NCBI RefSeq assembly: GCF_020216525.1
Contig: NZ_JAIWOY010000016.1
Location: 1-34,190 of the forward strand
Source: Nocardioides nematodiphilus
GTDB lineage: Bacteria; Actinomycetota; Actinomycetes; Propionibacteriales; Nocardioidaceae
Reading direction: 5' to 3'
DNA: 34,190 nt
This document shows, piece after piece, positions 1 through 6,562 of the stretch. Under the pieces are notes generated by a model. That model searched no databases. It was not told the DNA's origin and saw only the letters and a list, made by a program, of their open reading frames with translations. Each line of letters starts with the position of its first letter. Position 1 is the first letter of the stretch. The position numbers were made by a program, and so were the translations under genes.

Positions 1-13
1 CACAAGAACCGGT

Positions 14-57
14 GGCCTCGTTTTCGAGCGTCGGATCGGCCTCATTTTCGAGCGTTG
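14..57. repeat. Imperfect tandem direct repeat, two 20-bp copies
   Basis: Copies at 14-33 and 38-57 read GGCCTCGTTTTCGAGCGTCG and GGCCTCATTTTCGAGCGTTG, with two mismatches and a 24-bp period. The rest of 1-134 holds no gene I can support. Closely spaced copies near a window edge could be the end of a mobile element (some IS21-type elements have multiple terminal repeats) or protein-binding sites for the DUF1876 gene downstream. Neither reading is proven. Confidence 0.5.
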
Positions 58-134
58 CCGACACCGACCGAGTCGCGCGTGTGATGAGGCGGGCCGTGCC
101 GACGTCACAGCGTCGTTCACGGAGAGGAACACCC

Positions 135-406
135 ATGCACACCACCACCTGGCAGGTCCACATCGATCTGTTCGAAGACGACAGCGAGACCCGCGCCGAG
201 GCGGTCCTCCGAACGACAGCGGGGACCGAGATCCGCCATGCGGGGACGGCCAAGCGGCGCCCGGCGACCACGACATCCCGGAGATCGGCGACGAGCTCGC
301 CACCTGTCGTGCACTCTGGGGGCTGGCGCACGACCTCTTGGATGCGACCCTCGCGGACGTGGCGGCGAACGACCCCAGTCAGGCGCCCACGGTGCGGATG
401 GACTGA
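135..406 (+). pseudogene. DUF1876 (dsRBD-like) protein, broken by a one-base frameshift
   Basis: ATG at 135 follows a GGAGAGG ribosome site at about 121. The first about 42 codons read like the N-terminus of a DUF1876 protein (TWQVHIDLFED, then TRAEAVLRT). At about 258-263 the frame changes. The family's IGDELATCRALWGLAHDLLD segment continues in the other frame and ends with a TGA at 404-406. Restoring one base inside the CCC at 261-263 gives a normal product of about 90 aa. This family includes M. tuberculosis Rv1738 and Rv2632c; Rv1738 belongs to the DosR regulon and is proposed to aid ribosome hibernation. The DevR-type setting here fits. It may be a true pseudogene or a sequencing error in a GC-rich run. 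Confidence 0.8.
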
Positions 407-554
407 AGGGTCCCGATGGCTGCCGACCACGGGACGTCGGCCGCCCACGTGACTCGGCGCGAGGTCGCCACCGAGACTTCGACGTGGCGCTCGCCGCACC
501 CGTCGGAAAGTACACGGCGGTGCAGGATGGGACTGTCGTGAAGGAGGTAGGCCG

Positions 555-1580
555 GTGGCCGATGAGACGACGAGCGCTCGGAGTAACGCGGCGCCCGAGA
601 GGATGCGGGCGTGGCGCACCGACGGTAGCGGCAGGCTGGAGCTGTCGGCGGTCGCGGTGCCCGACCTCGGGGAGGGCGAGGTCCTGATCCGGGTCGAGGC
701 CTGTGGGGTGTGCCGCACCGACCTGCACGTCCGCGACGGGGAGCTCCCCGCACGTCGCTCGCCGGTGGTGCCGGGTCATGAGGCTGTCGGGATCGTCGTT
801 GCCGCCGCCGACAGTCAGCGAGCCTCCCTCGGTGAGCGGGTCGGGGTTCCCTGGCTGCGCAGCACCTGTGGGTCCTGCTCCGCCTGTCGGGCCGGGCACG
901 AGAACCTCTGTCGCGCCTCGACCTACACCGGGTGGGACGCCGACGGTGGCTACGCCGAGTACGTCGCTGCCCCGTGGGCGTACACCTATCCGATCCCGCC
1001 GGGTCTCGACCCGGTGCAGGCCGCGCCTCTGCTGTGCGCTGGCATCATCGGGTATCGCGCGCTCAGCCGCGCTGCCGTCCCCGCCGGCGGGCGCCTGGGC
1101 ATCTACGGGTTCGGCGCGAGCGCTCATCTGACCGCGCAGGTGGCCATTGCGCGAGGTACCGAGCTCCATGTCGTCACGCGCGACCCCCGTGCTCGGGAGT
1201 TCGCGCTCGAGCTGGGCGCCGCGACCGCGGCGGTCGACTCGGCGCAGCTCCCGCCCCTGGATGCCGCGATCATCTTCGCCCCGGCCGGTGAGCTCGTCGC
1301 CGACGCTCTCGAGGCGCTCGCTCCCGCCGGGACAGTCGCCCTGGCCGGGATCCACATGAGTCAGATCGCGGCCCTGGACTACGACCAGCACCTCTTCCAC
1401 GAGAAGACCCTCACCAGCGTCACGGCGAACACGCGAGCCGACGGCGACGAGTTCCTACGGCTGGCCGACCGGCTCGGTGTCCGCGCGACCGTCTCGCCGT
1501 ACCCCTTCGAACGCGCCGACGAGGCTCTGGCCGCTCTCGCGGCCGACGCCGTCCACGGTGCAGCGGTCCTGGTCCTCTAG
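555..1580 (+). CDS. adhA: Zinc-dependent alcohol dehydrogenase, AdhA-like
   Basis: 341-aa medium-chain dehydrogenase/reductase. The GTG start at 555 follows AAGGAGG at 541-547. Catalytic-zinc ligands are visible as Cys53 in GVCRTDLH and His75 in GHEAVG. The four structural-zinc cysteines are Cys105, 108, 111 and 119. The Rossmann loop is degenerate (YGFGASAHL at about residue 184). The overall pattern matches the actinobacterial ADH-type-2 family that contains mycobacterial AdhA, with NAD(P)H-dependent interconversion of alcohols and aldehydes in the cytosol. In a hypoxia-type island it would plausibly dispose of reductant as an alcohol, which is inference. The gene stands alone after the broken DUF1876 gene. 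It is intact, in contrast to several neighbours. Substrate cannot be read from sequence. Confidence 0.88.
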   Translation: MADETTSARSNAAPERMRAWRTDGSGRLELSAVAVPDLGEGEVLIRVEACGVCRTDLHVRDGELPARRSPVVPGHEAVGIVVAAADSQRASLGERVGVPWLRSTCGSCSACRAGHENLCRASTYTGWDADGGYAEYVAAPWAYTYPIPPGLDPVQAAPLLCAGIIGYRALSRAAVPAGGRLGIYGFGASAHLTAQVAIARGTELHVVTRDPRAREFALELGAATAAVDSAQLPPLDAAIIFAPAGELVADALEALAPAGTVALAGIHMSQIAALDYDQHLFHEKTLTSVTANTRADGDEFLRLADRLGVRATVSPYPFERADEALAALAADAVHGAAVLVL

Positions 1581-1825
1581 GAGCGGGTGCTCGCGTGGCT
1601 GACGGCCTCGGCGGGACGTTCGATGCGGTCGGAGTCCCGCCGGCAGTGATGGCCTCATCAAGCGCGTGCGCGGAGAGGGGGAATCGTCGAAGTCGGCGTG
1701 CGTCGTCGCGCCGGCCGGCCCTGGGTAGAGATCATGCGTTCGCCCGCCTCTCGCCTCACTCAGGTCGCTGACGCGCACCCGCGGGGCCGCTCGCCTGCAC
1801 CGATCCAGGCCGCTCGGGACGGTTG

Positions 1826-2011
1826 TCATTCATCGGAGCCACCTCGCGCATCGCCGGGATCCGCTGGCGCCAGGGCCAGCCGAGCGGCGAATCGGCCGGC
1901 GTGCCCGAGGAGTGCGAGTACAGGTGCCGTCCACCGGACGATGCGTGGCGCGCGACGGCCGCGATACGGCCACGCCACGTACGCGAGCAGGGCGCTGGCC
2001 AACACGATCAC
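1826..2011 (-). CDS. Small membrane protein, probably with a damaged start
   Basis: A 61-aa minus-strand frame from GTG 2011 begins with a hydrophobic segment (MIVLASALLAYVAW), then a basic stretch and a second moderately hydrophobic stretch (APVLALLGHAGRF), ending acidic. The coding-like frame continues upstream as DIYLASISALAAV back to an ATG at 2051-2053, but the second codon is TAG (2048-2050). A nonsense mutation at codon 2 of a 75-aa ancestor therefore looks possible. It lies 58 bp downstream of the LuxR gene on the same strand, so it could be the second gene of that unit. No family is recognised. It might also be a chance frame. The stretch 1581-1825 holds nothing else I can support. 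Confidence 0.35.
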   Translation of the reverse strand: MIVLASALLAYVAWPYRGRRAPRIVRWTAPVLALLGHAGRFAARLALAPADPGDARGGSDE

Positions 2012-2068
2012 TGCTGCCAGCGCCGAGATAGAGGCGAGGTAGATGTCCTACATGGCCGTCGCCCGCCG

Positions 2069-3070
2069 TCACTGCAGTTCCGGTGCGAGGGCGATGCTTC
2101 CGGTCGCTTGCGGTCGGCGTCTTGGACGGGGGAGCGTGGGGCGAGAGCTGGCCCTGCTAAGTGTGGGAGCCAGCGTCGGCTCGGGATGAAATCTGCTGCT
2201 CAGCGGAGGCCTCCAACCCAAACGATGTGCGGCCGCTACTGCGCTGATCTGAGATGAGACCTCGATCTTGCCCAACACGGACTTGACCTGGGTGCGGACG
2301 GTGGACTCCGAAACGACGTTTGCTGCAGCGATCTCGGCGGCGGTGCAGCCGTTCATGAGGAGACCTAGGATCTGCGCTTCTCGGATCGTGAGTCGCTCGA
2401 ACCGCGCGCCAAGACCGGCCAACGTGGCATCCCGGCGGATCGAGGCCTCGGTAAGTGCTTCACGTTCGTCGGCACCAATAGCAGGGGCCCCCTCAGAGAG
2501 GCTTCGCACGGCGCAGATGAGGTCGCATAGCCGGCGCGTCTTGGGCACGACGGCTGCGGCTCCTCGACGCAGCGCCTGCCCCCAGGTCGCCTCATCGGTC
2601 GCACACGTCAGTACGACAACGGCGATCCCGGCCCGGGTCATCTCCGTGATCGCGCCGAGGTGCGGATCAGATGGTTCTAGGGAGCTCGCCACGAGCGCGA
2701 TGGCCCCTCCGGCCTTGAGAACCGCCGAGGTGAGTGCGACCGGGGTCGCGCCCGGAAGCGGGGTTGCCACGAGCCGGACGTCGAGTTGGTGCTTGGCCAG
2801 GGCGATCTCGAGGGCTTCGCCCACAATCGGGTGGTTTTCGACGATCACGACACGGCTGGCCGCGTGCAGCGTTCGCAGTGGTCGTCGACCGACATCATCG
2901 TCTGTCGCTGCGGCTCTGCTCGTGGACGCGACGTTCAACACGTGGTGCGCGCCGGTCGCGCGGCAAGGAGGCGAGATCGCCGGGACTGCCGCCGGGACCG
3001 GGTGCCCGCTAGCACCGGTGACGCGGACAAGGCTGTCGAGCTGCTGATATGACGCGGCGTCGTCTGACAT
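2069..3070 (-). CDS. LuxR-family regulator with a pseudo-receiver domain
   Basis: 333 aa. ATG at 3070 is preceded by AAAGGGG. Residues 1-70 are a disordered leader. About 72-195 has the response-regulator receiver fold. About 226-290 is a LuxR/NarL HTH (LTIREAQILGLLMNG, then SESTVRTQVKSVLGKIEV). The C-terminal 45 residues are Pro/Arg-rich. The receiver has kept the switch Thr155 and Lys177, but the acidic pair is Glu78-Asn79 and the position of the phosphoacceptor Asp is Ala128 (ALVASSLEP). It therefore should not be activated by ordinary phosphotransfer. Two DevR-like boxes lie upstream, so the gene may belong to the DevR regulon. Targets are unknown. A later internal start is possible because the leader is unconserved-looking. 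Confidence 0.85.
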   Translation of the reverse strand: MSDDAASYQQLDSLVRVTGASGHPVPAAVPAISPPCRATGAHHVLNVASTSRAAATDDDVGRRPLRTLHAASRVVIVENHPIVGEALEIALAKHQLDVRLVATPLPGATPVALTSAVLKAGGAIALVASSLEPSDPHLGAITEMTRAGIAVVVLTCATDEATWGQALRRGAAAVVPKTRRLCDLICAVRSLSEGAPAIGADEREALTEASIRRDATLAGLGARFERLTIREAQILGLLMNGCTAAEIAAANVVSESTVRTQVKSVLGKIEVSSQISAVAAAHRLGWRPPLSSRFHPEPTLAPTLSRASSRPTLPRPRRRPQATGSIALAPELQ

Positions 3071-3144
3071 CCATTGCCCCTTTCGGGCCTATACGAACGT
3101 GAACGGCGGACAAGGGAACCCTGCGATGCGGTGCGCGGTTCCGT

Positions 3145-3182
3145 GAGGGCCGATTGGTGCCTGCCTGAAGGCCATTGGTCCC
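3145..3182. promoter_or_regulatory. Two DevR-like boxes upstream of the LuxR gene
   Basis: AGGGCCGATTGGTGCCT (3146-3162) and AAGGCCATTGGTCCCT (3168-3183) both match a GG-C...GG-CC type DevR/DosR palindrome, with centres about 22 bp apart. That is two helical turns, as is usual for paired DevR sites. They lie 75-110 bp upstream of the LuxR start at 3070. A further partial copy, GGACAAGG, sits at 3108-3115, and a TATAGG -10-like hexamer reads on the minus strand at 3093-3088. The remaining bases from 3183 to 3463 hold no gene or site I can support. Confidence 0.5.
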
Positions 3183-3463
3183 TCTGGCTCCGGCCCCGCC
3201 GTCCGTCCGTTCCAGGTCGGCGTCGGGCGTGGCCTGCACAGCAGGGCCTGCGGGAGACACCGACGGCGCTCCTCGCTGCCGCTCGACGGCCCTACAGGCT
3301 GCGTCGCTCTGGGCCGCTCGTCCTGTCGGGTCCTGTGGTCAGGCCAGCACGGGGCGTCGACGCAGACTCCACGCGTGCATTGAGCAGGCGCACGCAACGT
3401 ACGCGTCCCGTAGCTGCCGGCGCTCAGATGACCACGGCGGCGACGGATCGATGCGCACGGCTG

Positions 3464-3754
3464 TCAATGCTCCTCGCGTGGCACCGGGGCGTCGACGATG
3501 ACAGCGCGGACCTCGATCACCAGATCCTCGATTCGGCGAGCGCATTGCGCGAGCCGCTCACCAGCGGGACCGTCACCCACGAGCCCCTGTAGTGCATCCA
3601 ACTCCAACATGACGCCGAACAGACCGGTGACGACCAGGTCGGTGCAGGCCACCAGCGTATCGGCGGGGATAGTCACCTCCCTCGCAGCGTGCCCGAATTG
3701 GGGGCGTTGACGGTGGGTGCGGTCTTCGCCACTGCCTTGCGTGATCGAAGACAT
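3464..3754 (-). CDS. Stand-alone DHp-like domain lacking the phosphoacceptor histidine
   Basis: 96 aa. ATG at 3754 is preceded by GGAGGT four bases upstream, so I chose it over a longer Arg/Pro-rich frame. Residues 38-87 resemble the HisKA_3 dimerisation domain of NarL-type kinases. TDLVVTGLFGVMLEL corresponds to HDLVIQRLFAIGLNL of the DevS-like kinase in this same window, followed by a shared GD..A.ERL and a helix ending in EVRAVI. The phosphoacceptor His is Thr38. No ATPase domain or sensor domain is present, and residues 1-30 look disordered. It lies upstream of, and on the same strand as, the LuxR gene with the Asp-less receiver. It may act as a dimerising partner or decoy for a kinase (inference). 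Confidence 0.6.
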   Translation of the reverse strand: MSSITQGSGEDRTHRQRPQFGHAAREVTIPADTLVACTDLVVTGLFGVMLELDALQGLVGDGPAGERLAQCARRIEDLVIEVRAVIVDAPVPREEH

Positions 3755-3842
3755 CCCACCTCCAGCCGCAGCGTCCCTTTCCTTACTTTGTGGCAGCTCC
3801 GCGGCCCAAACAAGAGCGTTTCCCTGGTTTGCCGGGGCTATA

Positions 3843-3854
3843 CCCAAGATTGGG
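3843..3854. promoter_or_regulatory. Perfect palindrome CCCAAGATTGGG in a divergent promoter region
   Basis: CCCAA-GA-TTGGG lies 89 bp upstream of the 96-aa DHp-like gene (minus strand) and 173 bp upstream of the BON gene (plus strand). It is a candidate operator with arms opposite in polarity to the DevR-like boxes. No partner protein can be assigned. Confidence 0.3.
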
Positions 3855-3940
3855 GGATGAACAGGGCCAGCCGACGACGTGGATCGCACAGGACCGGTAG
3901 CCGGGCTGTGGAACGAGACGCCGTGCCGCTGCGGATGCAA

Positions 3941-3988
3941 GTCCCCACGCGAAGGGGACCTTTGGCCCCTGCGCTGACGTCCTATGTC
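3941..3988 (+). promoter_or_regulatory. DevR-like box and putative promoter of the BON gene
   Basis: AGGGGACCTTTGGCCCCT at 3953-3970 is a DevR/DosR-type box. A third half-site (GTCCCC, 3941-3946) forms an inverted repeat with GGGGAC at 3954-3959. A TATGTC -10-like hexamer lies at 3983-3988, placing the box over the -35 region as expected for class II activation by DevR. The start codon of the BON gene is at 4027. Confidence 0.6.
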
Positions 3989-4026
3989 GCGTTGGCTCGG
4001 AGGAAACCTCTGCCGCAGGAGACGCT

Positions 4027-4691
4027 ATGAAGACAACAGTGGACCAAGACCTCAACACCCGTCGCCTAGTGGAGCACGAGTTGACCTGGTGTCCGCAGGT
4101 CACCGACGCTGCGCAGATCGGGGTCGCAATCCATCACGGCGTGGCAACGTTGACCGGCACAGTCCCCACATATTCGCAGAAGGTCGAAGCCGGTAAGGCA
4201 GCGCTCCGGACCCGCGGGGTGACCGCGTTGGCGAACGACATTGACGTCGTCTGGGGTAGCCGCATGACGATGCCGCCATCGCTGAGCGGGTACGCGACGC
4301 ACTGAGGCTCAACACCAACCTGCCGCGTGACGTCGTGCAGATCCAGGTCGCCCACGGTAGCGTCACCCTGAGCGGCACTGTGGCGTGGAACTACCAGCGG
4401 CGAGCGGCCGGCACTACCGTGGAGAGCATCGCCGGTGTCCGACGGGTGATCAACAATATCGAACTGCAGAGCCGCGTCAGCTCGGCCGATACTCGCGACC
4501 ACATCCGCTCGGCGTTCGCGCGGCTCGCGAATCTTGATGCAAACCACATCCAGGTCGACGTCGACGGTGCGACGGTCAAACCGAGTGGGACGGTCACCTC
4601 CCACGCCGAGAAGGCTGCGGCGAACCATGCGGCGTGGAGCTCCCCGCATGTCTTTTGTGTCATCGATCAGCTGCGCGTGGCCGAACGCTGA
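4027..4691 (+). pseudogene. Triple BON-domain protein, broken by a one-base frameshift
   Basis: ATG at 4027 follows CAGGAG. The first BON domain is complete (VAIHHGVATLTGTVPTYSQK, then GVTALANDIDVV). Near 4267-4269 one base is missing. In the next frame the protein continues DAAIAERVRDALRLNTNLPR, then a second BON domain (VAHGSVTLSGTVAWNYQRRA) and a third (VDVDGATVKPSGTV), ending at TGA 4689-4691. The repaired product of about 221 aa matches the usual three-BON architecture of actinobacterial stress proteins. BON domains bind membranes or phospholipids; such proteins are often induced with DevR-type regulons, consistent with the box upstream. The first frame ends early at 4303-4305, giving 92 aa. 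It could be a real mutation or a sequencing error. Confidence 0.85.
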
Positions 4692-4905
4692 AATCACCGA
4701 AGCGCGGTGGTTCTGGACTGTGAGCTCGTCTGCAGTCCCGGGCGTCGTACTCGAGGAGTCGGGGCTGACGCTCGACAATCCGAGGTCCTGATGTCGGGGG
4801 CCCTTCTGCCCTGTCAAACGCCAGCGCAGCAGCACAGGATCGAGACGTTCCCAACCAGGAGGCGCATGGGTGCACTGCGCCGATGCGAGGCCTCATCAGG
4901 AGAGG

Positions 4906-5070
4906 ATGAACGTGACCGGCCCCGCTGCAGACACTTCCACCCGCCAGCCCCGCGCACCGGCGTCGCTGCGATCGATCGCAATCCGAGCAGCTCAACACGT
5001 CAGGCTTCGGTGCGCACGCTTCGTCGGCGGACCGGCGTCGAGGAACCTAGTCGTCAGCAGGCGGCGGTGA
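4906..5070 (+). CDS. Possible small ORF, function unknown
   Basis: A 54-aa frame from ATG 4906, with AGGAG only three bases upstream, which is tight spacing. The start looks gene-like (MNVTGPAADTSTRQ), but the body becomes Arg-rich and shows no family. It may be the remnant of a longer decayed gene. The surrounding bases, 4692-4905 and 5071-5190, hold no feature I can support. Confidence 0.2.
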   Translation: MNVTGPAADTSTRQPRAPASLRSIAIRAAQHVRLRCARFVGGPASRNLVVSRRR

Positions 5071-5190
5071 CATCACCACTTCTGGACCGAAGCTTCGCGG
5101 CAGTCATCGTGGGCTGGTGTTCTTCGCCGCCGAGCCGCAGACGCTGCGCCGCCGCCTTTGTCCCGAGGGGCGGTGCCAATCCGATGGTTT

Positions 5191-5364
5191 CTACTTCTTG
5201 GGTGAGTCTTCTTCGGGCCCGCTCTGATCGCGATACGTGTCGGCGCTCAGATAGCGCCGCCACGCCGCCTGGAGCGCGTCGAGAGCTGCGGTTGATCGCC
5301 CGCCGACCGTGCGGCGGGCCTCGCCGCCAGCTCTCAGGTGCTCCGCGCCGTGGATGTCCTTCAT
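5191..5364 (-). CDS. Small soluble protein, 57 aa, unknown
   Basis: ATG at 5364 follows GAGGGG. The product starts MKDIHGAEHLRAGGEARRTV, has a short amphipathic helix (ALDALQAAWRRYLSADTY) and an acidic tail ending in KK. Codons are high-GC at third positions, like real genes nearby. The start overlaps the stop of an upstream 37-aa frame by ATGA, suggesting coupling. No family recognised. It is too short for many gene callers, so it may be unannotated in relatives. Conservation would settle whether it is real. Confidence 0.45.
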   Translation of the reverse strand: MKDIHGAEHLRAGGEARRTVGGRSTAALDALQAAWRRYLSADTYRDQSGPEEDSPKK

Positions 5365-5474
5365 CGCGTCCCCCTCATCACGCGGGCTGTTGTCGCTGGC
5401 AGGACGGATGCCTGCTGTTCGTCCACGGTGCGCCCCGTCGGACTGCGCTGCCAGAGTCCAAAGTCACCTGTCAT
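5361..5474 (-). CDS. Possible 37-aa leader ORF coupled to the 57-aa gene
   Basis: ATG at 5474 opens a frame beginning MTGDFGLWQRSPTGRTVDEQ and ending in TGA at 5361-5363, overlapping the next ATG by the ATGA pattern. An AGGAGG lies about 21 bases upstream of this ATG, and the frame is open through that region (KAITGLF), so the true start may have been lost. No family recognised. The low score reflects short length and no clear ribosome site. Confidence 0.25.
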   Translation of the reverse strand: MTGDFGLWQRSPTGRTVDEQQASVLPATTARVMRGTR

Positions 5475-5674
5475 GACAAAGAGTCCGGTGATGGCCTTCC
5501 TCCTGAGAACAGAGCTGTTCCTGCTCCCTGCGCGGCGTGAGCCCGCCCCGTGTCCGATAGCGACATCGGGACAGGCCGGAGCCATCCTCGGCCGCCAGGT
5601 GTCACATCACCTCGGTCGGGACTGCCCAACAGCCGGGCCCGCGACGGAGGTACGCGGCGGCTTCGCCCGCTGGG

Positions 5675-5764
5675 TCAGATACGCCCGCCGCGACCGCGGA
5701 GGAGGTTGAGCAGAAATAGCGCCACGATCACGACGACGACGATGACGACGATGGTCCACAACAT
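5675..5764 (-). CDS. 29-aa single-pass membrane microprotein
   Basis: ATG at 5764 is preceded by AGGGAG at the usual distance. The peptide starts MLWTIVVIVVVVIVALFLLN and ends LLRGRGGRI, so it is one transmembrane helix followed by a positively charged cytoplasmic tail (positive-inside orientation, N-terminus out). Small hydrophobic peptides of this type are common and usually unannotated in actinomycetes. It has its own ribosome site and diverges from the molybdoprotein gene. The stretch 5765-5950 between them holds no gene I can support. Function unknown; a helper of a membrane complex is possible. Confidence 0.55.
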   Translation of the reverse strand: MLWTIVVIVVVVIVALFLLNLLRGRGGRI

Positions 5765-5950
5765 GGCCGGTCACTCCCTTGCTAGAAGACGGATGTGTCA
5801 TCAGGTGCCCATACCTCCAACGCGATACGCCACCCCTGGTGCGGCGGCGCGGGCGATGATGCGTGGAGCGGCCGGCATCGCCCGGGCATTCATCGCAGGG
5901 CGGCAGCCACGAGCAGGCGCTTTTGTGGCGGGCGATGGATGGCGCAACGA

Positions 5951-5956
5951 CATACT
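5951..5956 (+). promoter_or_regulatory. -10 hexamer of a probable leaderless promoter
   Basis: CATACT is followed by seven bases and then ATG 5964, with no ribosome site. This is the layout of leaderless actinobacterial transcripts. The same hexamer, six bases before a GTG, occurs at the sirtuin gene (7383-7388). No convincing -35 is visible for either. Confidence 0.45.
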
Positions 5957-5963
5957 GTGCTCC

Positions 5964-6560
5964 ATGGCAGTGATCAGTCGCGGCTTCCACCGCCGGCACG
6001 AGGCGGACATCGTGTTGCCGCCCGGCCAGCACCTCACGACGGATTTCCCGGTGCTGTCTGCGGGGCCGACGCCGCACGTGTCGCTGGAGAGATGGTCATT
6101 CACCATCACCACGGAGGCGGGCGAGGAGCGCCGCTGGACCTGGGACGAGTTCCTCGCGCTGCCGACCGAGGAGCCCGCCGTCGACATCCACTGCGTGACC
6201 AGTTGGTCCAAGCTCGGCACCACCTGGCGCGGGGTGTCGCTCGATGTGCTGCTCGGTGACGTCGGAACGTCCGCGGAGGCCGCGATGGCGCACTGCTACG
6301 GCGGCTACACGACCAACGTCCCTCTCGTCGACCTCCGCGGCGGCAAGGCCTGGATCGTCCACACCTACGACGGGAAGCCGTTGCGGCCTGAGCACGGCGG
6401 ACCGGCACGGCTGCTGGTGCCGCATCTCTACTTCTGGAAGTCCGCCAAGTGGATCAGCGGACTCCAGCTCCTCGACCACGACGCGCCGGGCTTCTGGGAG
6501 TCGCTGGGCTATCACCTGTACGGAGACCCGTGGAAAGAACAGCGCTACCGCGCCCAGTAG
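5964..6560 (+). CDS. Sulfite-oxidase-like molybdopterin oxidoreductase
   Basis: 198 aa, a single Oxidored_molyb domain of the short cytosolic type (YuiH-like). The molybdenum-ligating cysteine is Cys77 in IHCVTSWSKLGTTWRGV. The N-terminus has the family's PPGQHLTTDFPVLSAGPTP motif, and the C-terminus has YFWKSAKWISGLQLLDHD. No signal peptide or Tat motif precedes it. I chose ATG 5964 because homology begins a few residues later (SRGFHRRHEADIVLPP) and a leaderless -10 precedes it. Relatives form a pair with a flavin reductase encoded directly downstream; here that partner begins three bases after the stop but is broken. Substrate unknown; electron partner probably lost. Confidence 0.87.
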   Translation: MAVISRGFHRRHEADIVLPPGQHLTTDFPVLSAGPTPHVSLERWSFTITTEAGEERRWTWDEFLALPTEEPAVDIHCVTSWSKLGTTWRGVSLDVLLGDVGTSAEAAMAHCYGGYTTNVPLVDLRGGKAWIVHTYDGKPLRPEHGGPARLLVPHLYFWKSAKWISGLQLLDHDAPGFWESLGYHLYGDPWKEQRYRAQ

Positions 6561-6562
6561 GC

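Noticed and set aside
481..545. GGATGGGACTGTCGTG as a DevR box ahead of adhA
   Set aside because: Only one half-site resembles the motif and there is no symmetry.
117..1400. 427-codon minus-strand frame over the DUF1876 and adhA genes
   Set aside because: Antisense to recognisable genes; composition is low-complexity.
4707..5540. 277-codon plus-strand frame
   Set aside because: Arg/Pro/Ser-rich, no ribosome site, no domain; reads like non-coding high-GC sequence.
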